Assembly (NCBI GenBank): GCA_026002875.1
Contig: BPGE01000001.1
Location: forward strand, 1,922,001 to 1,986,000
DNA: 64,000 nucleotides
Reading direction: 5' to 3'
Source of the DNA: Bryobacteraceae bacterium
GTDB lineage: Bacteria > Acidobacteriota > Terriglobia > Bryobacterales > Bryobacteraceae
The number at the start of each line of letters is the position of its first letter. Within the stretch, counting starts at the first letter, position 1. The notes beneath the pieces were generated by a model. The model saw only the letters and a list, made by a program, of their open reading frames with translations. It searched no databases and was not told where the DNA came from. Below, piece after piece: positions 19,201 through 27,387 of this stretch. The translations under genes and the position numbers were made by a program.

Positions 19201-19819
19201 GAGCGTGATGGAGTACGATCAGCGCCACGTCGTCAAGGCGGGCGCTTCGTACGACCTGCCCTTCGGCCGCAGCCGCGCCCGCGGCAGGGGGATTCCCCTG
19301 TGGCTGGACTTCATCGCCGGCGGCTGGACCCTGCAGTACATCGGCAACTACTCTTCCGGCATGCCGATGGGGCTCGGCGCCACCGGCACCCCCAACTCGA
19401 ACTTCGCCACCAACCGGCCGTTCCTGATCACGAACGGCCAGCCGCTCTACAACTCGAACTTCGACCCCAAACAGTTCGACATGACCGACATCAGCACCCC
19501 GCGGCCCGGCAAGACCTACATCAACACCTCGATGGTCGTCGACCCCGTCAAGGTGGACCGCTACGCCCGCGGCAACGCGTCGCGCCTCATCGATCAGCTG
19601 CGGGGGTTCGCCTTCTACAGCGAGGACACCAGCCTGCAGAAGAACTGGGTGCCGCGCGAGGGCACGCGCGTCCAGTTCAGGGCTGAGTTCCTCAATCTGT
19701 TCAACCGCCACCGCTTCACCGGCATCAACACCAACCCGGCCAACCCGCTGTTCGGCCAGATCTCGGGCGTCAGCAGCGACCGCCGGCAGATTCAGTTCGG
19801 CCTCCGCGCCGACTTCTGA
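16253..19819 (+). CDS. Oar-like TonB-dependent receptor
   Basis: Outer-membrane receptor of 1188 residues. The start at 16253 (MTRFFRFSLWAGLFAACLWAQ) is chosen because GAGG lies 8 bases upstream and a signal peptide begins there; in-frame ATGs at 16148 and 16226 add non-signal sequence. A carboxypeptidase-regulatory-like domain follows (LVGTVTDPTGAVVPQVKVTI, about 25-105), then the plug (about 115-240) and a barrel ending ...RRQIQFGLRADF with terminal Phe. Codon third positions are unusually rich in C compared with neighbours, which suggests high expression. A strong hairpin at 19827-19869 follows the stop. Confidence 0.9.
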   Translation: MTRFFRFSLWAGLFAACLWAQQDRATLVGTVTDPTGAVVPQVKVTIVQTTTNLAIETRTNESGQFRAPNLPIGEYRVEFEAPGFRKVVRDGIRLSIQDVIRVDVRLEVGATAESLTVTAEVPLLNTETPEVGQVLGTRQVIDLPLGFSGGRYAENFAFRLTPGVSGNNWTSHINGAPSFSKEVVLDGASATIYISGHMGESSPSMEALEEFKIQTSGMSAEFTRTAGGVFNFVMKSGTNQFHGSGMFQLHNESFDANTFANNFYGRPRQFDRRHNWAASLGGPVWIPKVVNGRDKWFFYAAYEKYKEQFAGGGSPIVTVPTEAWWNGDFSNYLTGEIIGKDPLGRDVPRGGIYDPATYRLVGGQVVRDLFPGNRIPAARFSKVSMNLRDIMLKHYKPALPTLLNNSFFPVANQAGFEQTQFSTKSDFQINSNQRLAGSFVFVDRPRTLLDQGGVWDFNDPNGGPLSRARLQWVASHYVRLAHDWTITPAILNHMLVAYNRQINPSTSKHVKEPGGQILGIKGIRQDSNYPEITGLTGDRVSFPTLGYQANDMGAGTAYQFVNTLSWLRGKHAFKFGFDYRWNGLNWRNNAGPGNFSFAADVTGLPGFAQTGHGFASMLLGQVAGASVNIDVPVGSQFPMYSWFVQDDWKVSRRLTVNIGLRWDYQPQGTEKYDRLHNFNTALTDPKYGMPGAVEFAGFGQGRIGRRMFFDNNLWTTWGPRIGFAYQLPEATKMAIRGGYGIFYSPRIPNGWSGVPWGNKAGFTMTSQQNRPAPNLPAFNWDDGYNGVIRKAEMDPSLAKYIWGPVTWDPDGGRVGYTMQWNFNIQRELPGNMVLDVGYIGTQSVGLLANEIRRPTQIPYSALVLGDTLGGWVNNDASIPASVRQLGGRYPYANDGEWIPLWQTLSPTPTVIYWSNLYSWNSPLGFSNYQALQIQWNKRYSHGLQFTSNYTLSKTMGNVSSTFGDTWGQNSGRPLDYYNLRLEKSVMEYDQRHVVKAGASYDLPFGRSRARGRGIPLWLDFIAGGWTLQYIGNYSSGMPMGLGATGTPNSNFATNRPFLITNGQPLYNSNFDPKQFDMTDISTPRPGKTYINTSMVVDPVKVDRYARGNASRLIDQLRGFAFYSEDTSLQKNWVPREGTRVQFRAEFLNLFNRHRFTGINTNPANPLFGQISGVSSDRRQIQFGLRADF

Positions 19820-19826
19820 TACCGCT

Positions 19827-19869
19827 CCGCTCCGCGCGCCTGGGCCCCTGACGCCGGCGCGCGGAGCGG
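19827..19869 (+). terminator. Strong hairpin after the receptor gene
   Basis: A perfect 14-bp stem (CCGCTCCGCGCGCC at 19827-19840 with its complement at 19856-19869) and a 15-base loop lie 8 bp after the receptor stop. Only a weak T-run follows, so this may work as a terminator or as an mRNA-stabilising 3' end. Confidence 0.6.
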
Positions 19870-19996
19870 TTCGTCTGCCCAGATCTTTCCCTGAGGTTCT
19901 TTCTCCGCTATTTTTCTCTTGAGGCCCCCCGTTTTTTCCGAGAAGTGTAATCGGTGGCGCAGAAATAGCGTCTGTAAGAGAGAAGTGCTCGTGCCC

Positions 19997-21124
19997 ATGC
20001 TGGTGCTCGCGCAGATTGATCAGCCTTCCCGGATACGGCCGCGGCCGCTGATCGCCGTTTTTCTTTCCATTGCCTTCGCCACGCCTCTCGCGGCGCAGTC
20101 CTGGCAGCTGGCGCCCGCCCCGCGCCTCGAACTGCCGGTCCGTCCCGACGGCAACAGCGCCACATTCTGGGCTGAAGGCGCGTTCCACGTCTTCACGTCC
20201 ACCGGGCAGCCCCTCATGATCAGCACCGGCGGCAACCAGTTCAGCGAATGGGACAGCCAGCCCGTGGAAGTCGGCGCGATTGCTCATACGCCGCTGTGGA
20301 TCGAGGCTGCCCAGAACGTGGACGGCGTGCTGTTCGGCTGGTATCACCACGAGCCGGGCGGAGTCTGCGGCTCGGTTCCGCTCACCAGCCCGAAAATCGG
20401 CGCGGTCGTCTCCTGGGACAACGGCCAGAGCATCACGGATCTTGGCATCATTCTGGACTCCCCGCACCCGCATGACTGCAATGCGAAGAACGGGTTTTTC
20501 GCCGGCGGACACGGCGATTTTTCCGTCGTTCCGGACAGGCTGCAGGAGTATTTCTACTTCTTTTTCACCAATTATTCCGGCCCAAGGGAAGAGCAGGGCA
20601 TCTGCGTGGCCCGCCTCGCATGGGATGACCGCTTCGAGCCTGCCGGAAAAGTCTGGAAGTATTTTCGGGGGAAATGGGAAGAGCCCGGCCTCGGCGGCCG
20701 CTGCACGCCGATCTTTCCGGCGCAGGTGGAATGGCAGCGGGCCGACACGGACTCCTTCTGGGGTCCGGCCGTTCACTACAACACCTATCTCCGCCGCTAT
20801 GTCATGCTGCTGAACCGCTCCTGCTGCGAGCCCGGCTGGCCGCAGGAGGGCATCTACATCAGCTTCAGCGCGGGACCTCTGGAATCGGCGCGCTGGACCG
20901 GGCCCGTCAAGCTGATGGACGGCGAAGAAATCGGCTTCCGTCCGGGCTATTATCCCCAGGTGATCGGAATCCAGTACGGCGAGACGGATACCCTCGTGGG
21001 CCAGCGAGCCCGGCTCTACGTCAGCGGAATCTCCGACTGGATCATCACCTTCTCGCGTATCGCCGCGCCCCGGCCGCCATCCACCGGCCCGCAGCCGCCT
21101 CCGGGCGATGGCGAGTGGCACTAG
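19997..21124 (+). CDS. Exported beta-propeller protein, GH43/DUF4185-like
   Basis: Protein of 375 residues. A hydrophobic export segment (PLIAVFLSIAFATPLAAQ, about 17-34) precedes a mature domain rich in W, Y, G and D. Its repeated pattern (TFWAEGAFHVFTS, GGHGDFSVVPD, YFYFFFTNYSG, FWGPAVHYNTYLRRYVMLLN) is like five-bladed propeller glycosidase or DUF4185 proteins. Catalytic acids cannot be assigned with certainty. The start is uncertain: ATG 19997 is chosen, GTGs at 19985 and 19991 are possible, and no strong ribosome binding site is visible. It is probably an exported sugar-active protein. Confidence 0.65.
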   Translation: MLVLAQIDQPSRIRPRPLIAVFLSIAFATPLAAQSWQLAPAPRLELPVRPDGNSATFWAEGAFHVFTSTGQPLMISTGGNQFSEWDSQPVEVGAIAHTPLWIEAAQNVDGVLFGWYHHEPGGVCGSVPLTSPKIGAVVSWDNGQSITDLGIILDSPHPHDCNAKNGFFAGGHGDFSVVPDRLQEYFYFFFTNYSGPREEQGICVARLAWDDRFEPAGKVWKYFRGKWEEPGLGGRCTPIFPAQVEWQRADTDSFWGPAVHYNTYLRRYVMLLNRSCCEPGWPQEGIYISFSAGPLESARWTGPVKLMDGEEIGFRPGYYPQVIGIQYGETDTLVGQRARLYVSGISDWIITFSRIAAPRPPSTGPQPPPGDGEWH

Positions 21125-21262
21125 CGCCCGCGCCCGGCCCATTCCCTCCACCCGTTGCGCTCTCTCTGCGGCCGGGCCGCTTCATTTGCGGGCAACCTCC
21201 GGATTTCAGTGCTAAGCTGGGACGTCTTCCCGGTTCGCATTCCGGAGGACAGGAGGCGTCCC

Positions 21263-21962
21263 GTGCGGCCCAGGATTTTCCGGGCGACGCGTGAAGCCGG
21301 TATCGGGTCGGCCTGCGCCGCGTTTCTCTGCGCGCTGGCGTACGTCCTGCTCCAGCTTGCCGAATGGGCCGGCTGGCTGGGATCCTCGGGAGGTCCGGAA
21401 AGCGCCAGTGCGCCTTCAGGACTTTTTCTTCTGCTCACGCCCTCTCTCCTGCTCGGTCCCGCCTTCCTCCTCACGATGGTTTGCGTGCATGAGGCGGCGG
21501 CCCCCCGCCAGACGGGTGTGGAGCATGAGTGCGGTGGCCTTCGGGGCCGTGTATCTGACACTGATCAGCCTCAATTACTTCGTTCAGCTCGCGTGGGTGG
21601 CGCCCAGGCTCGCCGCCGGCAGGAAATCGGGACTGGAGCCGTTCCTGTTTGTGCCATTTGATTCTTTTCTCTATGCAGCAGACATCCTCGGCTACGGATT
21701 CATGAGCGTCTCGACGCTTTGCGCGGCGGCCGTCCTGGGGCGGGAGGGGGCGGAAGGCAGGGCGCGCCGGTGGCTGCTCGCCAACGGACTGCTGCTCCCG
21801 TTCATTACGCTCCAGATGTACTGGCATGCGTTGATCTGGCCGGCAGCTTTGTGGGCCGTCACGTTCCCTGGAGCAATGCTTTCGTTGGCCGGCCTTTTCC
21901 GGGGGTTTCCGATTGCCGAGGACTCGATCGGGGACGTTCCGCCCGATTCCGGCGCAGCGTAA
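21263..21962 (+). pseudogene. Polytopic membrane protein gene with a one-base frameshift
   Basis: Two overlapping frames together make one membrane protein of about 232 residues. The first begins at a GTG at 21263 with AGGAGG 6 bases upstream and encodes hydrophobic segments (GSACAAFLCALAYVLLQLAE, LFLLLTPSLLLGPAFLLTMV). The second continues from about 21501 with AVAFGAVYLTLISLNYFVQL and further spans up to 21962. Removing one C from the six-C run at 21501-21506 joins them as HEAAAPARRVWSMSAVAF with no gap. The frameshift is therefore either a real mutation or a base-calling error in a homopolymer. No family is recognised and the function is unknown. Confidence 0.7.
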
Positions 21963-21980
21963 GCGGGCCGCCGGGCGCGC

Positions 21981-22610
21981 CTACGCGCCGGGCTCGCGCC
22001 AGTGGAGCTCGGCGTCCGATCGCCGCACGTAATTGGCATCGAGTTTCGCCGGATCCTCCAGCCGGTCGAACGCCAGCAGCGCGATGGCGCCAGCCAGCGC
22101 CCGCGGCGTGGGCGTCGCCTGCACGCCGAACATGGCCGGGTCCGGCGTCAGCAGTTCCGCTCCCTCTGGCAGCGACGCGCGCCACACGGAGAACTTCGCC
22201 ACGACCTCCGGCCCCAGCGGTTCGAGATGGTCGTCGTACAGCGCACCGTAGATCTCGCCCCGCCGGGCGTCGAAAAACGGAGCGCGCAGGGCCGATGTTC
22301 CGAAGCTGGCCATGGCCTGCAGGTTCGAAATGGCCGCCGCCAGCGCTCCGCTTGCCTCGGCCAGCCCCTTGGCCGCGGCCAGGCCCACGCGCACTCCGGT
22401 GAACGAACCAGGGCCGGCCGCCGCGGCGAACCCCGTCACCTGTTCCCACCGCCAGTGGTGCCGTTTCAGAAGCCGCTCCAGATGCTGGAACAGCGTGTGC
22501 GCGAACCCGTCGGGAGAATGCAGGGGAACTTCCTCGATCAGCCGTCCCTCTTCGGCCAGCGCGATGCTGCCGAATTCCGACGTCGTGTCGATGGCGGCGA
22601 TCCGCGTCAT
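21981..22610 (-). CDS. tsaB: tRNA threonylcarbamoyladenosine biosynthesis protein
   Basis: Non-catalytic partner of TsaD and TsaE in making t6A37 in tRNAs that read ANN codons. It has 209 residues, normal for TsaB. The ASKHA-fold N-terminus RIAAIDTTSEFGSIAL and the motif AAAAGPGSFTGVRVGLAAAKGLA (positions about 62-84) are diagnostic; the latter separates TsaB from other ASKHA proteins. It lies about 96 bp downstream of the DUF5060 gene on the same strand. Confidence 0.92.
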   Translation of the reverse strand: MTRIAAIDTTSEFGSIALAEEGRLIEEVPLHSPDGFAHTLFQHLERLLKRHHWRWEQVTGFAAAAGPGSFTGVRVGLAAAKGLAEASGALAAAISNLQAMASFGTSALRAPFFDARRGEIYGALYDDHLEPLGPEVVAKFSVWRASLPEGAELLTPDPAMFGVQATPTPRALAGAIALLAFDRLEDPAKLDANYVRRSDAELHWREPGA

Positions 22611-22706
22611 GCCGTCCGCCTCCGGATTTTGCGGCCGCTCTGCGGAAAAAGGGGCGAACCTGCGTGGTCGAAATGTCTCAAAATGGTCACTGCCTTTTCA
22701 GGTCTG

Positions 22707-24482
22707 CTATTTCGCGTCTTTTTTCACCGGAAAGACGTAATCGAGAAGGTACAATTTGCCGGCGGCATTCAGGGCGGCCAGCCGGACGGCCAGCGCGCCC
22801 GTGGGCGACTTCATCAGCAGCGGATCCACCGTGAACGCGCCCGATTGGCCCGCGGCCAGATACCGCGCCCCTTCGCCGTCCTGCACCACCTCGCCCGTCA
22901 GCACGTACGTCATGCGCCGCGTCCCCCCGGTCTGCCGTTTGAGCGTGATTTCGAACGGAACGGCGGCGCCAGCTGTCAGCGTCTCTCCCGCCGCCGGCTT
23001 CGCCAGTTCGAACGGCGCCTTCTGCGGGCTCCGCTCCGGCTCCTGCACCGGCACCGGCCAGGATTCGAATTTGTAGCTGCGCAGCATCCCTTCCTTGCGC
23101 CCGTCGCGGGAAAGGTGCAGGACCCAGTCCTGTGCCGGACCGGGCGGAGACGTTTCGTACAGCTCCCCTTTCCAGCTCCTTTTCTCTTTGCGGCCCTCGC
23201 CCGTGGCGGGATTCACCCAGTAAACGTCGTAAGTATGTTTCCTCGTCGTGACTTTGACCGGGCCGGGTTTTTCGATATAGACAATGTATTCCGTCGCTGG
23301 CAGCTCATAATCTTCGGTTTTCAGGCCCGGAAGCGCGATGGCCCGCCCGCCTTCGACATCGAAATAGGGCTGGGTGTCCCAGAACCGCACGCGCTCGCTC
23401 ATGAAGCGGGACCACGCCTCCATGGTGCGCGCATTCGGCGAATCCGGTCCGCTGCCGCCTTTCATCGAGGGATAGGCGCCGCTCATCACCGCCCTCCAGA
23501 GCCTTCTGCGGAATTCGTCCGGCGGCAGCGATCCGTCGATCAGCGCCACCTGCGGCACCGTGTTGCTCTGATGTTCGACGGCGATCAGCTCGTCCCGGTC
23601 CGGTCCGTAAATGACGTGGTCCATCCACCCGTCGCGGCCGAGAAACGCGGCCGAATCCCGCGCGCGGGTCGAGATCGGATGGCCGTAGGGATCCATTTTC
23701 TTGATGGCGGTTCCAAAGTCTTTGAGAATGTCGCGCGCGCCCGCCTGCGCCTCCCACTCTTCCACCAGCTGCCAGGTGCAATTGAAGGCGGCGTACCGGC
23801 CGGTGAGATAGCGCACCAGGCGCTCGCGTTGGGCCGGAGACGGAGCGATTGTGGCAAGATCCTTCGGGGTTCGCGCCAGCAGAAAATCGACGGTGATTCC
23901 GGCCGAGTGGATTTCGTAAACGCGGGCGTCGAGCTTCTCGAACCACTCGGCGTCCGGCTGGTCCGGGCCAGCAAATGCGCTCTCCGGCAGCACGCGGACG
24001 GCCAGATGCGTGAACCGGCGCGCCTTCCAGTCGCTGACCGCTGTTCCTGGCTGGTCTTCGGCGCCCATGTACAGGTGGGGCTTGCGCTCTTCCGTGTATT
24101 GCCAGTGGTGGACATTGGCGCGGCGGATGAACGCAGCTGGCGGCGGCGCCGGCGCGGCGTTGAAGTTGCCCTGCTGCCCGTCGTAAGCCGGCAGATTGCT
24201 CGTGAGGCGGTAGGTCCATTGACCCGCCTCAGTGGGCGTGAAGCGGATGGTCAGGCGCCGCCCGCCGCGCCAGAAGGCATGGACAAGATAGGTCTTGAAC
24301 TCCGGGGAGCGGAACTCCGCCCTCAGGCTGACGGTCTCGTAAGGCCGGACGTGTCTCGTGGCTTCTTCGGCGCTCAGTTCGAATTCCAGTTCGCACGGCA
24401 TGTAGACCGAGGCCTGGCTGCACGGCCTCTGGCCCGCCGCCGCCAGGCACGCGAGCATGCCTGCCACAATCCGAAGCCTCAT
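22707..24482 (-). CDS. Exported DUF5060 glycoside-hydrolase-like protein
   Basis: Protein of 591 residues. The start at 24482 (MRLRIVAGMLACLAAAG) is chosen for its signal peptide; 11 codons of open frame upstream belong to the adjacent inverted repeat. A DUF5060 N-terminal beta domain (about 25-115: YETVSLRAEFRSPEFKTYLV, FTPTEAGQWTYRLTS) precedes a TIM-barrel-like region (about 130-390). A C-terminal beta domain (about 400-591) binds the arrangement together. DUF5060 proteins usually precede glycoside hydrolase domains. Candidate acids (EEW near 245, EHQS near 305) cannot be confirmed. It probably acts on a polysaccharide outside the cytoplasm. Confidence 0.75.
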   Translation of the reverse strand: MRLRIVAGMLACLAAAGQRPCSQASVYMPCELEFELSAEEATRHVRPYETVSLRAEFRSPEFKTYLVHAFWRGGRRLTIRFTPTEAGQWTYRLTSNLPAYDGQQGNFNAAPAPPPAAFIRRANVHHWQYTEERKPHLYMGAEDQPGTAVSDWKARRFTHLAVRVLPESAFAGPDQPDAEWFEKLDARVYEIHSAGITVDFLLARTPKDLATIAPSPAQRERLVRYLTGRYAAFNCTWQLVEEWEAQAGARDILKDFGTAIKKMDPYGHPISTRARDSAAFLGRDGWMDHVIYGPDRDELIAVEHQSNTVPQVALIDGSLPPDEFRRRLWRAVMSGAYPSMKGGSGPDSPNARTMEAWSRFMSERVRFWDTQPYFDVEGGRAIALPGLKTEDYELPATEYIVYIEKPGPVKVTTRKHTYDVYWVNPATGEGRKEKRSWKGELYETSPPGPAQDWVLHLSRDGRKEGMLRSYKFESWPVPVQEPERSPQKAPFELAKPAAGETLTAGAAVPFEITLKRQTGGTRRMTYVLTGEVVQDGEGARYLAAGQSGAFTVDPLLMKSPTGALAVRLAALNAAGKLYLLDYVFPVKKDAK

Positions 24483-24501
24483 TCCTCCAGTGTGAAAAAA
24501 A

Positions 24502-24527
24502 GGGGACAGGAACACAATTCCCCTTTT
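24502..24527 (+). repeat. Left 26-bp inverted repeat
   Basis: Perfect inverse of 24862-24887. The core is GGGGACAGGAACACAATTCC followed by CCTTTT. Confidence 0.9.
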
Positions 24528-24861
24528 CCGGCCCCGTCGGCGGCCGTCCGGCGCCGGGCCCGGAGGCCCCGCGTCTCTTGCCGGCTCCCCGCGTGCATGA
24601 CACCCTCTGCCCGAACGCCGCGCGGCGAGGCTGGCTGCGCAAGAGATTCAGACCCGCGCGCCGGCTGCGGTCCGCGATTCTTTCTTGCACCGCACGCCCC
24701 GCCGTCCGCTCCTGCGGCAACACTTCCAGCCTGGCGGCATTCTGCCATGGCGCCGTTCGTGGTCGACGCGTCAGAGCCTGTACCGGCCGGCCCCGGGGCT
24801 GGTGCCTCAGCCCGCCATCCGCGGCAGTTCTGGTCCGTTGCGCCGCTGATGGAGGGCGCAA

Positions 24862-24887
24862 AAAAGGGGAATTGTGTTCCTGTCCCC
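24862..24887 (-). repeat. Right 26-bp inverted repeat
   Basis: Perfect inverse of 24502-24527. It ends 9 bp from the stop codon of the M14 peptidase gene. Confidence 0.9.
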
Positions 24888-24896
24888 ATTTGATGA

Positions 24897-27371
24897 TCAG
24901 CGGGGCAGGGGCGTGGCGGCGCTCAGGTAGATGGCGTTCAGCACCAGCCGGAACGTTCCGAAAGTCTGGCCGCGGAACTGCGGGCGGAACCCGAACAGGA
25001 CTACCCGGCCTTCGCCGAGAGGCGCTTCCACCGCGGCTGCCTTGCCCGCAACCACCCGTTCTCCGGAGACCCAGCCGCTGGCCAGCAGGTTCTTCGCGGC
25101 GTAGCGGACGAACACCCGCGGCCGCTGAAGGGAAGCCGTCTCCTCGATCTCGAAGAACTGGCCCCCCGTGGACGTGGCGTAGTGTTCCGCGGGCATGCCG
25201 AAAGCGATCGGATGCCTGGTGTCGGCCGTCATGCGCAGAATCGAGCCAGGGCAGAACCAGCCGCCCTGCTCCGGCTGCGCGCCGCCGCGCAGCCCCGGGC
25301 GGACATCGAGCGGGAACAGCGACAGCGGCAGCTCGGTGGCGGAGTCGAACGCGATCAGCGTTCCGCCCGCCCGCACGAACTCTTCCAGCTGACGCGCCCC
25401 CTCCAGGCCGATGCCTCCGGCGAATTCCGGCCTCTGACGCGTCGTCTCTCCGGTCCGCAGCTTCGTGACCTCCGGCGTGCCATGCAGGATGGACTGCATG
25501 GACTGCTGGGCGAGGATGATGACATCGAAGCGCCTGCGCAGACCGCCCGCGCGGATCTGTTCGTTGCGCACCAGTTCGTAAGGCACGGCGAACTGATCCA
25601 GCAGCCACTGCGTCCAGCCCGCGTCCATGTTGGCCGTATACGGTTCGTACAGTCCCACGCGCGGCAGCTTCCACTGCCATCCGGCGGCCGGCCGCTCCGC
25701 GCTGAGCGCGCCTTCGGAGGAGACGAAAATCTCGCGGCCTTCACGAAGCGCGGCGGCGGCGGCCAGAAAGGCCGAGTTCTGCCGCAGGTCGAGAGCAGGC
25801 GCCGGGATTTCGACCGCTTCCACCGGCGCGGTCTGAGCCTCGAAGGGCGCATCGATGCGGACCGTCTGCACGCCCATCTGATACGGCAGAGTCCAGCCGG
25901 CGAGGTCGTAGGGCCTCCGCACCGGACCGTTGGGAGCCGTGCGGATTTCGGGGTATTTCTGCGGCTCCATGAGATCGGCCAGATAGCCGCGGAAAGGCTG
26001 GGCGGCGTACAGGATATGCGTGCCCGCCGGATAGGAGGCGCCCCCGGCTTCGAACGGCGCCGTGGCGCGGTGGATCTGCACGCCCGCCATCCGGAGCCGC
26101 TCGAGCATCTGCGCCGCGCTCCACGGGTCGTGCTGCCCGGCGGGGACGATCCAGGCGAAGGGATTGCCGCGGCGCCCTTCGTCGATGTTCGCCCGCGCCA
26201 TTTCCCAGGCCTTCTGCAGATAATGGGGAGCGTTCGAGGCGGCCTCCGACAGGATGGCGAAATCGGCCGTCAGCATGTACTCGACGGCGTCGCGCAGCGC
26301 CCAGCGGCCGCCCAGCCACGGCTTCGGATAGAAAACCGTCGGCTCGCGGGCCGGAACGCCGTTCTGGAATCTCTCCGGCAGATCGGACAGTTTGTATTCC
26401 TTCGGCGTCGCGTAATAAAAGAGCGCCGTTTCCGTCAGAATTCCGTGCATATTATGAAAAGCCGGAGCCGAGCGGAGGCCGCCGTTCCACCAGGCGTCGA
26501 AGCTGAGGTAGGAAATCACGCCCGGCTTGTCTTCCCGCAGAAAACGCTCGCGCATCACGCTTCCAATGCGGTTGATGCCCTCCATGACGGCCGGCTGGAT
26601 GTTGGGATTCAGCGGCTCGGCGTAAGGCGGGATGAAAATGCGCGCCGGGAACGGGGCGATTTGATGCTGGTTATAGACGATATGGGGAAACCATTCCTGA
26701 AAAAGCATTTTGCCGACGTGCCGCGTTTCCGGCAGATTGTACATGAAATAATCGCGGTTATTGTCGTGGCCGGCGTATTTCTGGTACAGCCAGGGCAGAG
26801 GGGCGAGCTCGAACGGCGTCCCCACGTTTCCTCCGTACCAGGAGGCGACCATATCGAGCCCGTCCGGGTTGATGACAGGAATCTGGATCAGGATCACATT
26901 CGCGCGGATCCGGCGGATTTCCTCGCTTTCGCCGGTCACCATGCGCCAGGCGAGATGGGGCGCATGCTGGACCGGGGCGACCTCGGTGGCGTGCAGCCCG
27001 GAGTCGATCCAGACAATGGCCTTGCCCTCGCGGGCCAGCCTTTGCGCTTCCTCCGGCGCGGCGAGTCCGAGAGCGAGCCGGCGGTTGATGTCTTTCCAGC
27101 GCTCGAGCTGCCGCAGATTGGCGGCGTCGCTGATGAAGGCGGCGATCATCGGCCGCCCTTCGCTGCTCCTGCCGAACTCGGCCAGACGGATCCGGTCGCT
27201 CGAGGCTTCCAGTTTGCGGAAGTACGCGATCACCTGCTCGTGATTGGCCAGCCGGTAGTCCTCGCCGGGCTCGAAGCCGAAGTGATCCCGGGGGGCGGGA
27301 GGCGCGGCCAGCAGGGGCAGGGCGCAAAGTAGCAGCGCAGCACGGCGGGAGAAGGCGAATCCAGACACCAT
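24897..27371 (-). CDS. Exported M14-family zinc carboxypeptidase-like protein
   Basis: Protein of 824 residues. The start at 27371 (MVSGFAFSRRAALLLCALPLLAAPP) is chosen for its signal peptide; the open frame reaching back to 27521 runs through the divergent gene. An M14 peptidase domain occupies about 25-370. WIDSGLHATEV gives the HxxE zinc motif, NPDGLDM and NRDYF are substrate-side motifs, and YNQHQ is the candidate third zinc ligand. HGILTETALFYY carries the candidate catalytic Glu. The C-terminal half (about 480-824) resembles a glutamine-amidotransferase-like fold seen in large exported M14 homologues. The start codons of this gene and aguB are only 16 bp apart. Confidence 0.83.
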   Translation of the reverse strand: MVSGFAFSRRAALLLCALPLLAAPPAPRDHFGFEPGEDYRLANHEQVIAYFRKLEASSDRIRLAEFGRSSEGRPMIAAFISDAANLRQLERWKDINRRLALGLAAPEEAQRLAREGKAIVWIDSGLHATEVAPVQHAPHLAWRMVTGESEEIRRIRANVILIQIPVINPDGLDMVASWYGGNVGTPFELAPLPWLYQKYAGHDNNRDYFMYNLPETRHVGKMLFQEWFPHIVYNQHQIAPFPARIFIPPYAEPLNPNIQPAVMEGINRIGSVMRERFLREDKPGVISYLSFDAWWNGGLRSAPAFHNMHGILTETALFYYATPKEYKLSDLPERFQNGVPAREPTVFYPKPWLGGRWALRDAVEYMLTADFAILSEAASNAPHYLQKAWEMARANIDEGRRGNPFAWIVPAGQHDPWSAAQMLERLRMAGVQIHRATAPFEAGGASYPAGTHILYAAQPFRGYLADLMEPQKYPEIRTAPNGPVRRPYDLAGWTLPYQMGVQTVRIDAPFEAQTAPVEAVEIPAPALDLRQNSAFLAAAAALREGREIFVSSEGALSAERPAAGWQWKLPRVGLYEPYTANMDAGWTQWLLDQFAVPYELVRNEQIRAGGLRRRFDVIILAQQSMQSILHGTPEVTKLRTGETTRQRPEFAGGIGLEGARQLEEFVRAGGTLIAFDSATELPLSLFPLDVRPGLRGGAQPEQGGWFCPGSILRMTADTRHPIAFGMPAEHYATSTGGQFFEIEETASLQRPRVFVRYAAKNLLASGWVSGERVVAGKAAAVEAPLGEGRVVLFGFRPQFRGQTFGTFRLVLNAIYLSAATPLPR

Positions 27372-27387
27372 ATGGAACAATCGTAGT

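Larger units (their letters stand above)
24502..24887. mobile_element. 386-bp element bounded by 26-bp perfect inverted repeats
   Basis: The left end (24502-24527) starts GGGGACAGGAACACAATTCC and ends in CCTTTT. The right end (24862-24887) is its exact reverse complement. Each end can itself fold (GGGGA...TCCCC). The interior (about 334 bp) is GC-rich with no convincing gene on either strand. It looks like a non-autonomous element of the MITE/REP type, mobilised by an enzyme elsewhere. It fills the space between the M14 peptidase stop and the DUF5060 gene start, so it may form part of the latter's leader. No clear target duplication is visible. Confidence 0.7.

Noticed and set aside
16202-21151. 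1649-codon minus-strand frame
   Set aside because: It is antisense to the receptor and exported propeller genes, rich in A, G, R and V, and without any family match; it mirrors the high third-position GC of the true genes.
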